Positions 1-7,887 of a stretch of 36,320 nt of DNA are shown in pieces (within the stretch, counting starts at the first letter, position 1; every line of letters starts with the position of its first letter). The DNA is from Polyangiaceae bacterium (GTDB lineage Bacteria > Myxococcota_A > Polyangia > Polyangiales > Polyangiaceae). The position numbers and the translations under genes are program-made. The stretch lies in NCBI GenBank assembly GCA_009781005.1, contig WQYX01000040.1, positions 1 to 36,320 of the forward strand, given 5' to 3'. Under the pieces are notes generated by a model that saw nothing but the letters and a program-made list of their open reading frames with translations, was not told the origin of the DNA and did not search any database.

Positions 1-26
1 GCGAGAAGGGCGCACGCCGCATCGCA

Positions 27-61
27 GGACCGAGGCGTACTGTATGTACGCCGCAGGTCCG
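27..61. other. imperfect hairpin downstream of narK2-like gene
   Basis: GGCGTAC (34-40) and GTACGCC (46-52) form a 7-bp stem around a 5-nt loop. An outer stem of GGACC and GGTCC encloses it with small internal loops. No T-run follows on either side, so it is a weak candidate for an intrinsic terminator of the minus-strand transporter genes. The rest of 1-193 shows no gene I can support. Confidence 0.3.
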
Positions 62-193
62 ACAAAAGCCGTACGACCTTCGCAGCAAAGGGATCGGCAC
101 GTCTGAGTGGAGTCGTCGTGAATTATCCGGGTTAAAGGCTTTGAGGACTGCAGCGCAGGCCCCAACGAGGAGATCACGTCAAATCGAAAGCGG

Positions 194-1636
194 TTAGCAT
201 GGCATCTCCGCATTCTTGCGTGAGTACCACCACCACGTAATGACCGCGCAAACGACGTAGTACGCGGCAAAGATCCAGAGGGCTGCTTCGGGTCCATGGG
301 TATTGTTGATGGATATGCCGTAGCCCCTGGGAACGAAGAAACCGCCGTAAGCGCCAATGGCCGCGGAGAATCCAACCACCGCGGAACCAAGCAGCGTCCC
401 TTCGCGGGCTGCTCCGGCGCGCTGCTCCGGCGTGCCATTGGCAACTTCGCGCAGTTTGAGTTCGGAGAAGATCGTCGGGATCATGCGGAAGGTCGATCCG
501 TTGCCGATGCCCGTCGTGACGAACAGCACGAGGAATGCAACGAAGAATCCCCAGAAGTTGCCCGCTTCAGGACCAATGCCCTTCATGGCGTACATGCCTT
601 GGCCTTTGGGAAGGAAGTAGAGCACGGCGAGCACGGCGAGCGTCATCACGAGGAAGTTCCAGAACGTGATGATTCCGCCACCGATCTTGTCGGACAGCCA
701 GCCGCCGAAGGGTCGAATGGCGGCGCCGACGAGGGGCCCCATCCACGCGTAGTGCAGCGGATTGACCCCGGGGAATTGACTCTTGATGAGCAGCGGAAAG
801 CCCGCAGAATAACCAATGAAAGAACCGAAGGTCCCAAGATACAGAATGCACATGAGCCAGTTGTGCTTTTCACTGAAAATGACGACTTGCGCGCGGACGG
901 ACGCTTTGGCAGAGGCAATGTCATTCATGAAAAACCACGACAGAATCGTGAACAGCGCGATCCACGGAACCCATATGAAGGCCGCATTTTGCTGCCAGAT
1001 TTCCGAGGTTGTTCCGTTCTTGGCGGTGAGAACTTGCGAAGCCCCCACGCCGAACATGCCCATGGTCACCACGACGGGCGTCATGAACTGCACGACCGAC
1101 ACTCCCAAGTTGCCAATTCCGGCGTTGAGTCCGAGGGCGGAGCCTTTATGTTCTTTTGGATAGAAGTAACCAATATTGGCCATGCTGGAGCTGAAGTTGC
1201 CGCTTCCGAAACCGCAGAGCAGCGCCAGAATCAGCATGGTGTTGTAACTGGTGGTATTGTCCTGCACCGCAAAGCCCAGTCCGATGGCAGGAATGAGCAG
1301 CGAGGCTGTGGAGACGGCTGTCCAGCGCCGTCCGCCAACCAGCGGAATCATAAAAGAATAGAAGATACGCAGTGTGGCGCCGCTGAGGGACGGCGCGGCG
1401 GCCAACCAAAACAATTGGTCACCGGTGAATTTGAAGCCGAGCCCGGGCAGATTGACGGCGATGACGCTCCACATCTGCCAGACGATGAAGCCCAGCATCA
1501 GCGCTGGTGCGGAAATCAAAAGGTTCCTGAAAGCAACGGATTTGCCTTCGCGTTCCCAGAAGAATTTGTCTTCTGGCGTCCAAATTTTGAGTACGCGGCC
1601 GCTCGACGCGGTCGACGCGGATTGGGGAGATGACAT
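194..1636 (-). CDS. narK2: MFS nitrate/nitrite transporter, NarK2 type
   Basis: Inner-membrane major facilitator protein of 480 aa, the usual length for 12 transmembrane segments. The central segment with GSGNFSSSMANIGYFYPK followed by KGSALGLNAGIGNLGVS matches the nitrate-porter signature of the NNP family. A second glycine-rich signature (SAAIGAYGGFFVP) lies near the C-terminus. By family knowledge the NarK2 type exchanges nitrate for nitrite during nitrate respiration. It lies 51 bp downstream of the NarK1-type gene on the same strand, so the two are probably co-transcribed. In some bacteria the two types are fused in one polypeptide; here they are separate genes. An AAGGA lies about 11 bases before the ATG at 1636. 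Type 2 versus type 1 is judged from the signatures only. Confidence 0.88.
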   Translation of the reverse strand: MSSPQSASTASSGRVLKIWTPEDKFFWEREGKSVAFRNLLISAPALMLGFIVWQMWSVIAVNLPGLGFKFTGDQLFWLAAAPSLSGATLRIFYSFMIPLVGGRRWTAVSTASLLIPAIGLGFAVQDNTTSYNTMLILALLCGFGSGNFSSSMANIGYFYPKEHKGSALGLNAGIGNLGVSVVQFMTPVVVTMGMFGVGASQVLTAKNGTTSEIWQQNAAFIWVPWIALFTILSWFFMNDIASAKASVRAQVVIFSEKHNWLMCILYLGTFGSFIGYSAGFPLLIKSQFPGVNPLHYAWMGPLVGAAIRPFGGWLSDKIGGGIITFWNFLVMTLAVLAVLYFLPKGQGMYAMKGIGPEAGNFWGFFVAFLVLFVTTGIGNGSTFRMIPTIFSELKLREVANGTPEQRAGAAREGTLLGSAVVGFSAAIGAYGGFFVPRGYGISINNTHGPEAALWIFAAYYVVCAVITWWWYSRKNAEMPC

Positions 1637-1687
1637 ATGAGGGAGTCCTTCTTGTCGTGAGTGCCCTGGGGTTCAGGGACGTGGGCT

Positions 1688-2923
1688 TCAAGTTGAGGAG
1701 TCTGACGACTCCACGTTGTCGGTGCGGCGCACCTCGGTCCAATACATCCAGGCCAGCGATATGCAGACGATGGCAAACATCAGCATGAACGTGGTTGATC
1801 GAATCCCGGTGAGCTCGAGCAACTTGCCAAACATGGGCGGCAGTACGAAGCCGCCGAGCCCGCCGGCCAACCCCACGATGCCGCTGACCGCGCCAATGTT
1901 CTTCGGATAATGGTCGCCGATGTACTTGAATACGCTGGCTTTGCCGAAGGCCATGAAAATACCCAGCACGAACAGTGCGGCCGTAAAGGGCACGACGGTG
2001 AGGCCGGGGATACTTAGAATCAAAAGGCAAATCCAGCATACCCACATCACCCACCAGGTCGTTCGGTGTGCCCCAAATTTGTCGGACAGCACACCGCCAA
2101 ATGCGCGCAGAACACCGCCGGGCAGCGAAAAACAGGCTGCGAGAAATGCCGCAACGGCAAGCAACTTGGGATCGTCCCCCTTGAAGTACTCTTCTCGGTA
2201 GTACTTAACCAGCCACAGGCTCAGTCCGACGTAACCGCCGAACACGAAGCTGTAATATTGGCAATATTTGAGCACGCGCGGATCGCTCATCGCTTTGAGC
2301 TGGGCGCCGAGCGTGACGGATTTTGGCACGATGTGCGCGGGATTGCTGGCGGTCATCAACCAGAAAATGATCGCCGTGACGAGCATGACTCCGGCATAGG
2401 TATGGGGAACCGCTTTCCAGCCAAATGCCGTGACCAACGCGGGCGCGATGAATTTGTTGACTGCCGTACCCGAATTGCCGGCGCCGAACACGCCCATGGC
2501 CATGCCTTGCAAACGCTGTGGAAACCAGCGCGCCACGTAAGGCGTGCCCACAGAAAACGAGCCACCCGCAAGCCCGACGAACAGGCCTATCACGAGGAAG
2601 TGCCAGAACTCCGTTGCCCAAGCCATGGCCCAGATGCCTGGCACCGTGATGACCATCAAGATCGTCATGACGATGCGCCCGCCGTATTTGTCGGTCCACA
2701 CGCCCAATGGCACACGAATGAGCGAGCCAGTGAGCACCGGCATGGCCGTGAGCCAACCGAAGTCCGTGTCGCTGAGGTGAAGTTGCTTTTTCAGCGGGAC
2801 GCCGATGACGGCAAACATCATCCACACCATGAAGCAGACCGTGAAAGCCAATGTACTGGCTATCAGAACCGACCAGCCCTTGGGAGGAACCGCAGAGGAG
2901 GAAGCAGTTGGGGAATTGGTCAT
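1688..2923 (-). CDS. narK1: MFS nitrate transporter, NarK1 type
   Basis: A 411-aa MFS protein with about 12 hydrophobic segments. The NNP nitrate signature appears as GLAGGSFSVGTPYVARWFP followed by GMAMGVFGAGNSGTAVN, and the second signature as GLAGGLGGFVLPP. This pattern is typical of NarK1-type nitrate/proton symporters. An AGGA lies about 9 bases before the ATG at 2923. It is the first gene of a likely two-gene transcript with the downstream NarK2-type gene, suggesting nitrate uptake coupled to respiration. No nitrate reductase gene is in the window; it could lie beyond the left edge. The long open frames antisense to both genes are shadows of GC-rich coding. Confidence 0.88.
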   Translation of the reverse strand: MTNSPTASSSAVPPKGWSVLIASTLAFTVCFMVWMMFAVIGVPLKKQLHLSDTDFGWLTAMPVLTGSLIRVPLGVWTDKYGGRIVMTILMVITVPGIWAMAWATEFWHFLVIGLFVGLAGGSFSVGTPYVARWFPQRLQGMAMGVFGAGNSGTAVNKFIAPALVTAFGWKAVPHTYAGVMLVTAIIFWLMTASNPAHIVPKSVTLGAQLKAMSDPRVLKYCQYYSFVFGGYVGLSLWLVKYYREEYFKGDDPKLLAVAAFLAACFSLPGGVLRAFGGVLSDKFGAHRTTWWVMWVCWICLLILSIPGLTVVPFTAALFVLGIFMAFGKASVFKYIGDHYPKNIGAVSGIVGLAGGLGGFVLPPMFGKLLELTGIRSTTFMLMFAIVCISLAWMYWTEVRRTDNVESSDSST

Positions 2924-3221
2924 GGCGAATTTCCTGTCATGGGTTGAGCGCCGGACACTTGCAAGGTGCTCCGATGGAGCCGCAGAAGCAAGCGATCATA
3001 GAGATTGCGCCAATGCCAAGCGATCCAAGTCAACTATCAAATTTAGGAGTCGCGAAATAGAGAGTGTCTAACGGCCACTCCGTGACCGAAATGTGGGGAG
3101 TCGCGAAATGTGGGAGTTGTGCTGTAGAGCGCGACCGGAGCGCTCGTAGCCCAAAGCTTTCCTTGACCTAGCCGCGAGAGCCGACTATCTGAGGCACCAG
3201 TTCCGGTTCGCCGGACGGTGA
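2924..3221. promoter_or_regulatory. upstream region of narK genes and tRNA-fMet
   Basis: About 300 bases without a gene. GGAGTCGCGAAAT occurs twice (3046-3058 and 3097-3109), 51 bp apart, and CGAAATGTGGG occurs at 3087-3097 and 3103-3113. This could hold the minus-strand narK promoter and the plus-strand tRNA promoter. I see no clear FNR-type dyad (TTGAT-N4-ATCAA). Confidence 0.35.
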
Positions 3222-3297
<76 letters not shown>

Positions 3298-3309
3298 GTT
3301 GGAAATGTG

Positions 3310-3350
3310 AAGGGAATCCGGTCGCTGACCAGGTTCCCTTTCGTGTTTCT
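3310..3350 (+). terminator. probable intrinsic terminator after tRNA-fMet
   Basis: AAGGGAA (3310-3316) pairs with TTCCCTT (3334-3340), with an inner GGTC/GACC stem, followed by the T-rich TCGTGTTTCTT. It lies inside the element between the rebuilt tRNA and the integrase, where it could isolate the integrase genes from tRNA transcription. Confidence 0.55.
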
Positions 3351-3368
3351 TGGGCCAGTTTTGGGCCA
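3350..3368 (+). promoter_or_regulatory. left integrase arm-type sites (two TTGGGCCA)
   Basis: TTGGGCCA occurs at 3350-3357 and 3361-3368, an 11-bp period (one helical turn). The same pair with the same period and orientation lies just inside the right end (15487-15505). The symmetric placement suggests binding sites for the N-terminal arm-binding domain of the integrase. Confidence 0.55.
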
Positions 3369-3455
3369 AGCGGTTGCACGGGTGGAACTGCAACCAGACC
3401 GCCGATCGTTGCAGGTGCCGAAAATTCTTCCACGCGGAAAGATCGCGGTGGAGAG

Positions 3456-4619
3456 ATGGCGAGCCGTCATGGCAAAGCGTACCGTGCTCGATGGACCGAC
3501 GAGCACGGCGAGCGACAGAGCGAGTGTTTCCACTTCAAGCGGGACGCCGATTTGTTTCAGCTCCGGAAGAAGGCGGAGGTCGAAGAAATCAAGAACGGCC
3601 TTCGCGCGGGTCTTCCGCCTAAGCACACCTTCGATGAGCTGGCCAACTACTGGCTCGAGAAGCGAGCGGTTCGAAAACGCAGCAAGAAGGACGACGAGAG
3701 CATCATCCGGAAGCACCTTCGGCCCACGTTCGGCAAGCTGAATGTGCGGGACATCGGCGTGGAGGATGTCGACGACTACATCAACGCGCGCGACCACCTG
3801 ACCGAGAAGACGTTGGCGAACCACGTGACGTTGCTCGCCTCAATGCTTCGTCTTGCGACGACCTTCAAGGTGCCGTGGGTCGCATTCGTACCGAAGTTCA
3901 ATAAACCGAAGGTGGCGCTCTTCAGTCTCGATTACCAATACCTCCGGAGCGAAGATGAGATTCGCCGGTTCCTTGCAGCCGCGCGTGATGAAGGGGAGTT
4001 GGTATTTGCACTCTACAGTGCGGCACTCTACACCGGACTGCGTGCGGGGGAGTTGGCCGGGCTCCAATGGGGAGACGTTAATTTCGAGACGCGTCTTATC
4101 ACGGTCCAGCGGAGTTTCACGGGGCCCACCAAATCGAATCGCGTTCGGCACGTACCGATCCTCGACGCGCTCCTTCCGCCTCTTCGCGCGTGGCGCCTGA
4201 AGTGTCCGGGCCTCTACGTCTTCCCCAACCAGGCCAACGCGATGCACACGCCTTCGGCGCGCGTTTTCCAAGAGGTTCTTCATCGTGTGCTCGAACGCGC
4301 GGGATTGCCGAAGGTCCAGCGAAATGGCCGAGAGCGTCCCTACATCACATTTCACGGCTTGAGACATTCGTTTGCGTCGCACTGGTGCATGAGAGGAGGC
4401 GATATCTTCAGACTTCAACGGATTCTTGGTCATCAGACCGTGATGATGACGATGCGCTACTCGCACCTGACGCCAAACGTTTTCGTGGAGGACTACGAGC
4501 GCTTCAAGGTGTTGGCCATTGGGCCCGGCGAGGTAATTCCCATTGCCGTGTCAACTGCAAACAACACGGCCAACGTTGCAGAAGCGTGGGACGGGACCTG
4601 CCTTAAATCGACAGCATGA
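3456..4619 (+). CDS. int: tyrosine recombinase (integrase)
   Basis: A 387-aa site-specific recombinase that would integrate and excise the element at tRNA-fMet. It has a short arm-binding N-terminus (KAYRARWTDEHGERQ), a SAM-like core-binding domain at about residues 58-150, and a catalytic domain at about 165-350. The catalytic set is visible: R196 (TGLRAGEL), K226 as a candidate, H300 and R303 (HGLRHSF), H326 (LGHQTV) and nucleophile Y335 (MRYSHL). GGTGGAGAG sits directly before the ATG at 3456. The gene adjoins attL, and the downstream Xis-like gene overlaps its stop (ATGA), so the pair is translationally coupled. All catalytic residues are present and it looks functional. Confidence 0.95.
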   Translation: MASRHGKAYRARWTDEHGERQSECFHFKRDADLFQLRKKAEVEEIKNGLRAGLPPKHTFDELANYWLEKRAVRKRSKKDDESIIRKHLRPTFGKLNVRDIGVEDVDDYINARDHLTEKTLANHVTLLASMLRLATTFKVPWVAFVPKFNKPKVALFSLDYQYLRSEDEIRRFLAAARDEGELVFALYSAALYTGLRAGELAGLQWGDVNFETRLITVQRSFTGPTKSNRVRHVPILDALLPPLRAWRLKCPGLYVFPNQANAMHTPSARVFQEVLHRVLERAGLPKVQRNGRERPYITFHGLRHSFASHWCMRGGDIFRLQRILGHQTVMMTMRYSHLTPNVFVEDYERFKVLAIGPGEVIPIAVSTANNTANVAEAWDGTCLKSTA

Positions 4620-4861
4620 CAAGTATGGATAAACCCGAGTCGGAAGAGAACGTTTTCTTGGATTACAAGGCCGTTGCGCGTCTTCTCGGTGTACCCCTCG
4701 GAACTGTTCACGGGCTCGTTTCACAGAAGCGCATCCCTCACGTGAGGCTTGGACCGAGGTTCGTCCGCTTCGACCCAATCGAGATCGCGCAATGGCTCGA
4801 TGCGAGGAAGGTCGAGCCGATTGAGGTGGCCCGACGCCACAGGCGCCATGGGGCTCACTAA
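4616..4861 (+). CDS. Xis/AlpA-like helix-turn-helix protein
   Basis: An 81-aa protein with a single MerR/excisionase-type winged helix: LDYKAVARLLGVPLGTVHGLV, then a wing (RLGPRFVRFDPIEIAQWLDAR). This is the HTH_17/excisionase pattern. The ATG overlaps the integrase stop (ATGA, 4616-4619) and its own stop overlaps the next ATG (TAATG at 4861). Coupling to int argues for a recombination directionality factor. A regulator acting on element promoters is also possible. Confidence 0.75.
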   Translation: MTSMDKPESEENVFLDYKAVARLLGVPLGTVHGLVSQKRIPHVRLGPRFVRFDPIEIAQWLDARKVEPIEVARRHRRHGAH

Positions 4862-5379
4862 TGAAGGAACTCGAGTTCCCTCAGCGTCCCCATTGGGACT
4901 TGGGCAACGCCCGGTTGCGAATCCGAAAGGTCAAGTCGCGCTCCGTCCACCCCAATTGGCGGACAATGACGGGAATTCGCGGGCAGTTGATTATTCGCGT
5001 GTGCCTCCGCACAAGGCAAGACGGCCGTGCGCATGATATCCATCTTGGACAAGCCTTTCTCAATCTGCGAGGCGTTCTTGATCCACGCGGTCTTAGCCAA
5101 CTTTCCTACCGATGCCAACAGCATCTCGAGACCAAGGGCGTCGACCCATCCCGGTGTGAAGAACTACTTGTGCGGCTTCGCGATACTCTCCGCAAGCGAG
5201 GGCTGCTCATCGACAGCGAGACTTCCATTCCCGAACAACGATTGGGAGGCGATGAGCTTCGCCGTCGAGCCGCACGACTGGTGGCACGCGCGATACTCCC
5301 TTCTTCGGAACAAGAGGCGGGAGCCATAGAAGACTCTCTACAGAACGGTGATGGCGATGGCGTGGACTCCTCTTCCTGA
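4861..5379 (+). CDS. hypothetical protein in int-xis-rep operon
   Basis: I do not recognise this 172-aa protein. It is basic, without membrane segments. The N-terminus (HWDLGNARLRIRKVKSR) is followed by a region that could be helical, with GLSQLSYRCQQHLE and RLRDTLRKRGLLI, and the C-terminus is acidic and serine-rich. It overlaps the Xis-like gene at the start (TAATG) and the Rep gene at the end (about 29 bp), so it sits inside a tightly packed operon. The position suggests an accessory replication or control protein, which is inference only. Confidence 0.7.
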   Translation: MKELEFPQRPHWDLGNARLRIRKVKSRSVHPNWRTMTGIRGQLIIRVCLRTRQDGRAHDIHLGQAFLNLRGVLDPRGLSQLSYRCQQHLETKGVDPSRCEELLVRLRDTLRKRGLLIDSETSIPEQRLGGDELRRRAARLVARAILPSSEQEAGAIEDSLQNGDGDGVDSSS

Positions 5380-6010
5380 GCATGAGGAGCGGGCCTGCGA
5401 ATTGACAGCGCTTGGTTACCATCGGTGGGCTTACCAGATTCGTGAATGCGGGAAGGTCTTTCGTTGCCGTATTCGGTGTTGTCCCACGTGTTCGCAGAGA
5501 ATTGCGAAACAACGCAGTATTCGCATGGCCCGACGAATGCGGACGATTTCTTTCCCAGTCCTCACGGAATTCAAGATTGTCATTCCTACCAAAGGGCTCT
5601 GTAAAGCGCTCGACTCCATCCGCAAGGCAATCGATCGCCTACGTCGACGAGTGTGTTTCGCGAATGTCCCCGCGGGCGTCGGCGCTCTACATGTTGTTCC
5701 TTTCCGTGGTGACCTTTGGACGGCGCACGCTCATCTCGTTGTGGAAGCTTGTGATGTCATCGATATCGACGGCGACCTCGACGAGTGGGAAGTGGAAGTC
5801 AACGACCAGTTCCGCAATCTCACCAATGGATGCGGGACGTTCAGCGTGGCCCCGAATAACCTGACCGTCGGCGTTCCTATGCGAATGGCCCGCTACATCT
5901 GCAAGGCTGAAACCTGTGCGCCTGCGCCGGGAAGCTACTCTCTCGACCAACTCGACGCGCTTCTTGTTGCACTTCACAAACGCCACCTTGGGATCCATTG
6001 GGGGGCGTGA
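5351..6010 (+). CDS. rep: HUH-type rolling-circle replication initiator
   Basis: About 219 aa. An N-terminal cysteine cluster (C33, C39, C43, C44, C47; FRCRIRCCPTC) is followed by an HUH motif HAH at residues 126-128 (TAHAHLVVE) and a candidate catalytic tyrosine Y182 with K185 (RYICKAE). The order cysteine cluster, HUH, then YxxK is that of Rep_1/pC194-like initiators, which nick and join single strands. The gene overlaps the preceding gene, and the start is uncertain (GTG 5348, ATG 5351 or ATG 5357). Its presence means the excised element may replicate as a circle, as in integrative plasmids. A relaxase-like function is less likely at this length. Confidence 0.72.
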   Translation: MAMAWTPLPEHEERACELTALGYHRWAYQIRECGKVFRCRIRCCPTCSQRIAKQRSIRMARRMRTISFPVLTEFKIVIPTKGLCKALDSIRKAIDRLRRRVCFANVPAGVGALHVVPFRGDLWTAHAHLVVEACDVIDIDGDLDEWEVEVNDQFRNLTNGCGTFSVAPNNLTVGVPMRMARYICKAETCAPAPGSYSLDQLDALLVALHKRHLGIHWGA

Positions 6011-6109
6011 GCGAACGAGCGCGACGCCCCGCCGGTCCCGTCATCGCGTCTGCGACCGTTCCATCCTGCGTTACGGGCGGTATCGGGACGTTCAAGCTAT
6101 TTGTTAACA

Positions 6110-6367
6110 TCAACTATTACCAGTTAGACTCGCCACCCATTGCTTCACGCGGGCTGGGGTTGGCTTGGGGTCGTTACTCTTCAACCAGGCGCGGAACGCG
6201 ACCACGAGTAGGTCTTGGATCGAGACCTCCGCTTCGTCGCTGAGTGCCTTGATGCGGTCAAAGAGATCGTTGGGGATGCGGAAGACGATTCGGTGAACGT
6301 CGTCTCCGTACTTGAGCGGACGACCTCGCGGACGCTTCTCGGGTTCCTTCTTCCTTCGTGCAACCAT
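6110..6367 (-). CDS. ribbon-helix-helix-like regulator (copy 1 of paired module)
   Basis: An 85-aa basic protein from the ATG at 6367. It has a lysine/arginine tail with a GRPLKYGDD motif, then HRIVFRIPNDLFDRIKALSD, a beta strand and two helices as in RHH/Arc-type DNA-binding proteins. Protein and leader DNA resemble the copy at 20689-20946, including conserved sequence around the start (GCGGATGG-TGCACG), which supports this start over the upstream ATGs. It is divergent from the helical protein at 6468 with a 100-bp gap holding a dyad at 6448-6460. It may be an antitoxin or an autorepressor; which is unknown. Confidence 0.72.
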   Translation of the reverse strand: MVARRKKEPEKRPRGRPLKYGDDVHRIVFRIPNDLFDRIKALSDEAEVSIQDLLVVAFRAWLKSNDPKPTPARVKQWVASLTGNS

Positions 6368-6447
6368 CCGCAGGTGATACGCGCATTTGTTGATGCCTAC
6401 AAATATTCCACCGATGGATGCCATCGGGGTTGACATGGCATTATTAG

Positions 6448-6460
6448 TTGATATCATCAA
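6448..6460. promoter_or_regulatory. dyad TTGAT-ATC-ATCAA in divergent promoter
   Basis: Five-bp inverted arms flank a 3-bp centre, with GATATC at 6450-6455. It ends 7 bases before the ATG at 6468. The homologous module at 20593-20612 has a perfect GATATC-centred palindrome in the same place, so an operator for the RHH protein is likely. Confidence 0.5.
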
Positions 6461-6467
6461 TTATCAG

Positions 6468-6821
6468 ATGAAGGCTATAGCTGTCGCGCATGAGATGGAG
6501 GAACTTCAGCGTGCGGTAGAAGCGGCAGACATGTTGCTGGATGTGTATCGCTGGAAGAACTTCCCGACGGAAGCGCAACACGGAAAGGCTCCGACAGCTA
6601 TCGGAGCGGTGCTCACTCTCGTGCATCTTCGACTTGCTCAAATTTGTCATGTTCTTCGTGATGAAGCCGACCCTGAAACCATCGGAGCCAACCACAACGA
6701 GGCAAACACCCTTGAGGCCGGTGTGGTTCTGAAGCCTTGGTCATCACGCCGAAGGCAGCAACACGCCAAAGAGGAACTGAAGCGGGTCCAAGCCGAAATC
6801 AAAGCGGCGCGTTCACGATGA
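6468..6821 (+). CDS. conserved small helical protein (copy 1 of paired module)
   Basis: A 117-aa protein from the ATG at 6468 (MKAIAVAHEMEELQ). It looks all-helical: residues AVEAADMLLDVYRWKNFPT, a central VLTLVHLRLAQICHVLRDE, and a highly charged C-terminal helix. I do not recognise the family. The copy at 20238-20590 is clearly homologous from IAVAHEMEEL onward, which places the true start here rather than at the ATG 6435. It is always opposite an RHH-like gene. Its stop overlaps an ATG (ATGA at 6818) in the frame of the resolvase that follows, so the two may be coupled. Toxin or regulator partner roles are inference. Confidence 0.65.
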   Translation: MKAIAVAHEMEELQRAVEAADMLLDVYRWKNFPTEAQHGKAPTAIGAVLTLVHLRLAQICHVLRDEADPETIGANHNEANTLEAGVVLKPWSSRRRQQHAKEELKRVQAEIKAARSR

Positions 6822-6838
6822 CGATGGAGAGGAAGACC

Positions 6839-7519
6839 ATGGACGACAGCAAGAAGACGAAGCGCGCGGCCCTCTACCTCCGAGTAAGCACGGACAAACA
6901 GACTTCAGAAAACCAGCGCCCAGAAGTCACGATGCTTGCTCGGACTCGCGGTCTGGAGATTGTGCAGGTCTACGAAGAGATTGGGTCTGCCGCAAAACAC
7001 CGCGCAGAGTTCGACCGCATGATGGTCGATGCTCATGCCGGACGCTTCGATGTGCTTGTAGTTTGGTCGCTAGACCGGTTCGGTCGGTCGATGGTCGGCA
7101 ATCTGCAAGCTGTCTTGGAACTTGATCGTATTGGTGTGCAAGTGGTCTCCGTTCGAGAGAGCTGGCTCGATAGCAGCGGCCCGACGCGTCCTCTTCTTCT
7201 CGTCATCTTCGGTTGGGTCGCAGAGCAGGAACGAAACAGGATGATTGAGAGGACCAAAGCAGGTCTTGAGCGCGCTCGACGAGAGGGCAAACAGATTGGC
7301 CGCCCCAAGGCGTGCATTAATCTTGATGAGGCGCTTCAGTTGCGTCGTCGTGGTCTTTCGCTCTCCAAAGCCGCGAAGAAGATAGGCATCGGCAAGAGCA
7401 CGCTTCACAGAATCTACCAGGCGTTTGATGTGACGATGGGCATCCCAAAACCGTCTTCTTTGGACGTGAACTTGACCCACGAGAAATCGGACACTTGCGA
7501 GGGGTCGGAGGCAGCATAA
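6839..7519 (+). CDS. small serine recombinase (resolvase/invertase)
   Basis: A 226-aa protein. The N-terminal resolvase fold has the catalytic serine S17 in AALYLRVSTDKQ, then DVLVVWSLDRFGRSM and EQERNRMIERTKAGLERAR, the arginine-rich active-site and E-helix region. The C-terminus has an HTH (GLSLSKAAKKIGIGKSTLHRIYQ). GGAGAGGA precedes the ATG at 6839; an in-frame ATG at 6818 overlaps the previous stop. It could resolve dimers of a circular element or invert DNA. No obvious res-type inverted repeat was found next to it. Confidence 0.9.
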   Translation: MDDSKKTKRAALYLRVSTDKQTSENQRPEVTMLARTRGLEIVQVYEEIGSAAKHRAEFDRMMVDAHAGRFDVLVVWSLDRFGRSMVGNLQAVLELDRIGVQVVSVRESWLDSSGPTRPLLLVIFGWVAEQERNRMIERTKAGLERARREGKQIGRPKACINLDEALQLRRRGLSLSKAAKKIGIGKSTLHRIYQAFDVTMGIPKPSSLDVNLTHEKSDTCEGSEAA

Positions 7520-7553
7520 CCAACCGTCCCACAACCGAACGTTTGAGGACCGC

Positions 7554-7811
7554 TCACTCGTCAAGAAGCTGACCAAGCGTCAGGCCATACGCTTTCGCAA
7601 AGCTCACGAGGACCCCCAAGCTCGGGTTGGCTTCTCCTCCCTCAATCCGGCGAACGTGAGCGGGTTCGCAGTTGCACCTTTCGGCCGCCACTTCCAGAGT
7701 CCAATTTTTGCTCTCCCGAAGCTCCCGAGACCGCTTGGCCAAACGACGCGCAATTCTTCGGAATGCCGGGGTTTCCTTATGTTGCTTGGTCTTCGGACTG
7801 GCAGCGGCCAC
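7554..7811 (-). CDS. XRE-family transcriptional regulator
   Basis: An 85-aa single-domain HTH protein (SRELRESKNWTLEVAAERC, then HVRRIEGGEANPSLGVLVSF), typical of XRE/Cro regulators. It starts with GTG at 7811. It is divergent from the repeat protein at 7883. Two copies of the palindrome ATCATATATGAT (7850-7861 and 7876-7887) lie between the genes and are likely its operators. Confidence 0.85.
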   Translation of the reverse strand: MAAASPKTKQHKETPAFRRIARRLAKRSRELRESKNWTLEVAAERCNCEPAHVRRIEGGEANPSLGVLVSFAKAYGLTLGQLLDE

Positions 7812-7849
7812 GCCCGGCGAGCTTCACGGCCGCTTCGAACAACATCGAG

Positions 7850-7887
7850 ATCATATATGATCCATTCGCAGCTCAATCATATATGAT
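7850..7887. promoter_or_regulatory. two perfect 12-bp palindromes ATCATATATGAT
   Basis: The two identical palindromes at 7850-7861 and 7876-7887 have centres 26 bp apart, both followed by CCAT. The second overlaps the ATG at 7883. Placement between an XRE gene and its divergent partner suggests that XRE binding controls both promoters and can block the repeat-protein start. Confidence 0.65.

Noticed and set aside
296..1633. Plus-strand 445-codon frame opposite narK2
   Set aside because: Composition (His/Arg/Glu-rich, no domain) is that of a shadow frame; the minus strand encodes an unmistakable nitrate transporter.
2066..2947. Plus-strand 293-codon frame opposite narK1
   Set aside because: Antisense shadow of a clear MFS gene, with no recognisable domain.
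3020..3050. Possible FNR site (TTGAT on the minus strand) upstream of narK1
   Set aside because: The second half-site ATCAA is absent at the required 4-bp spacing.
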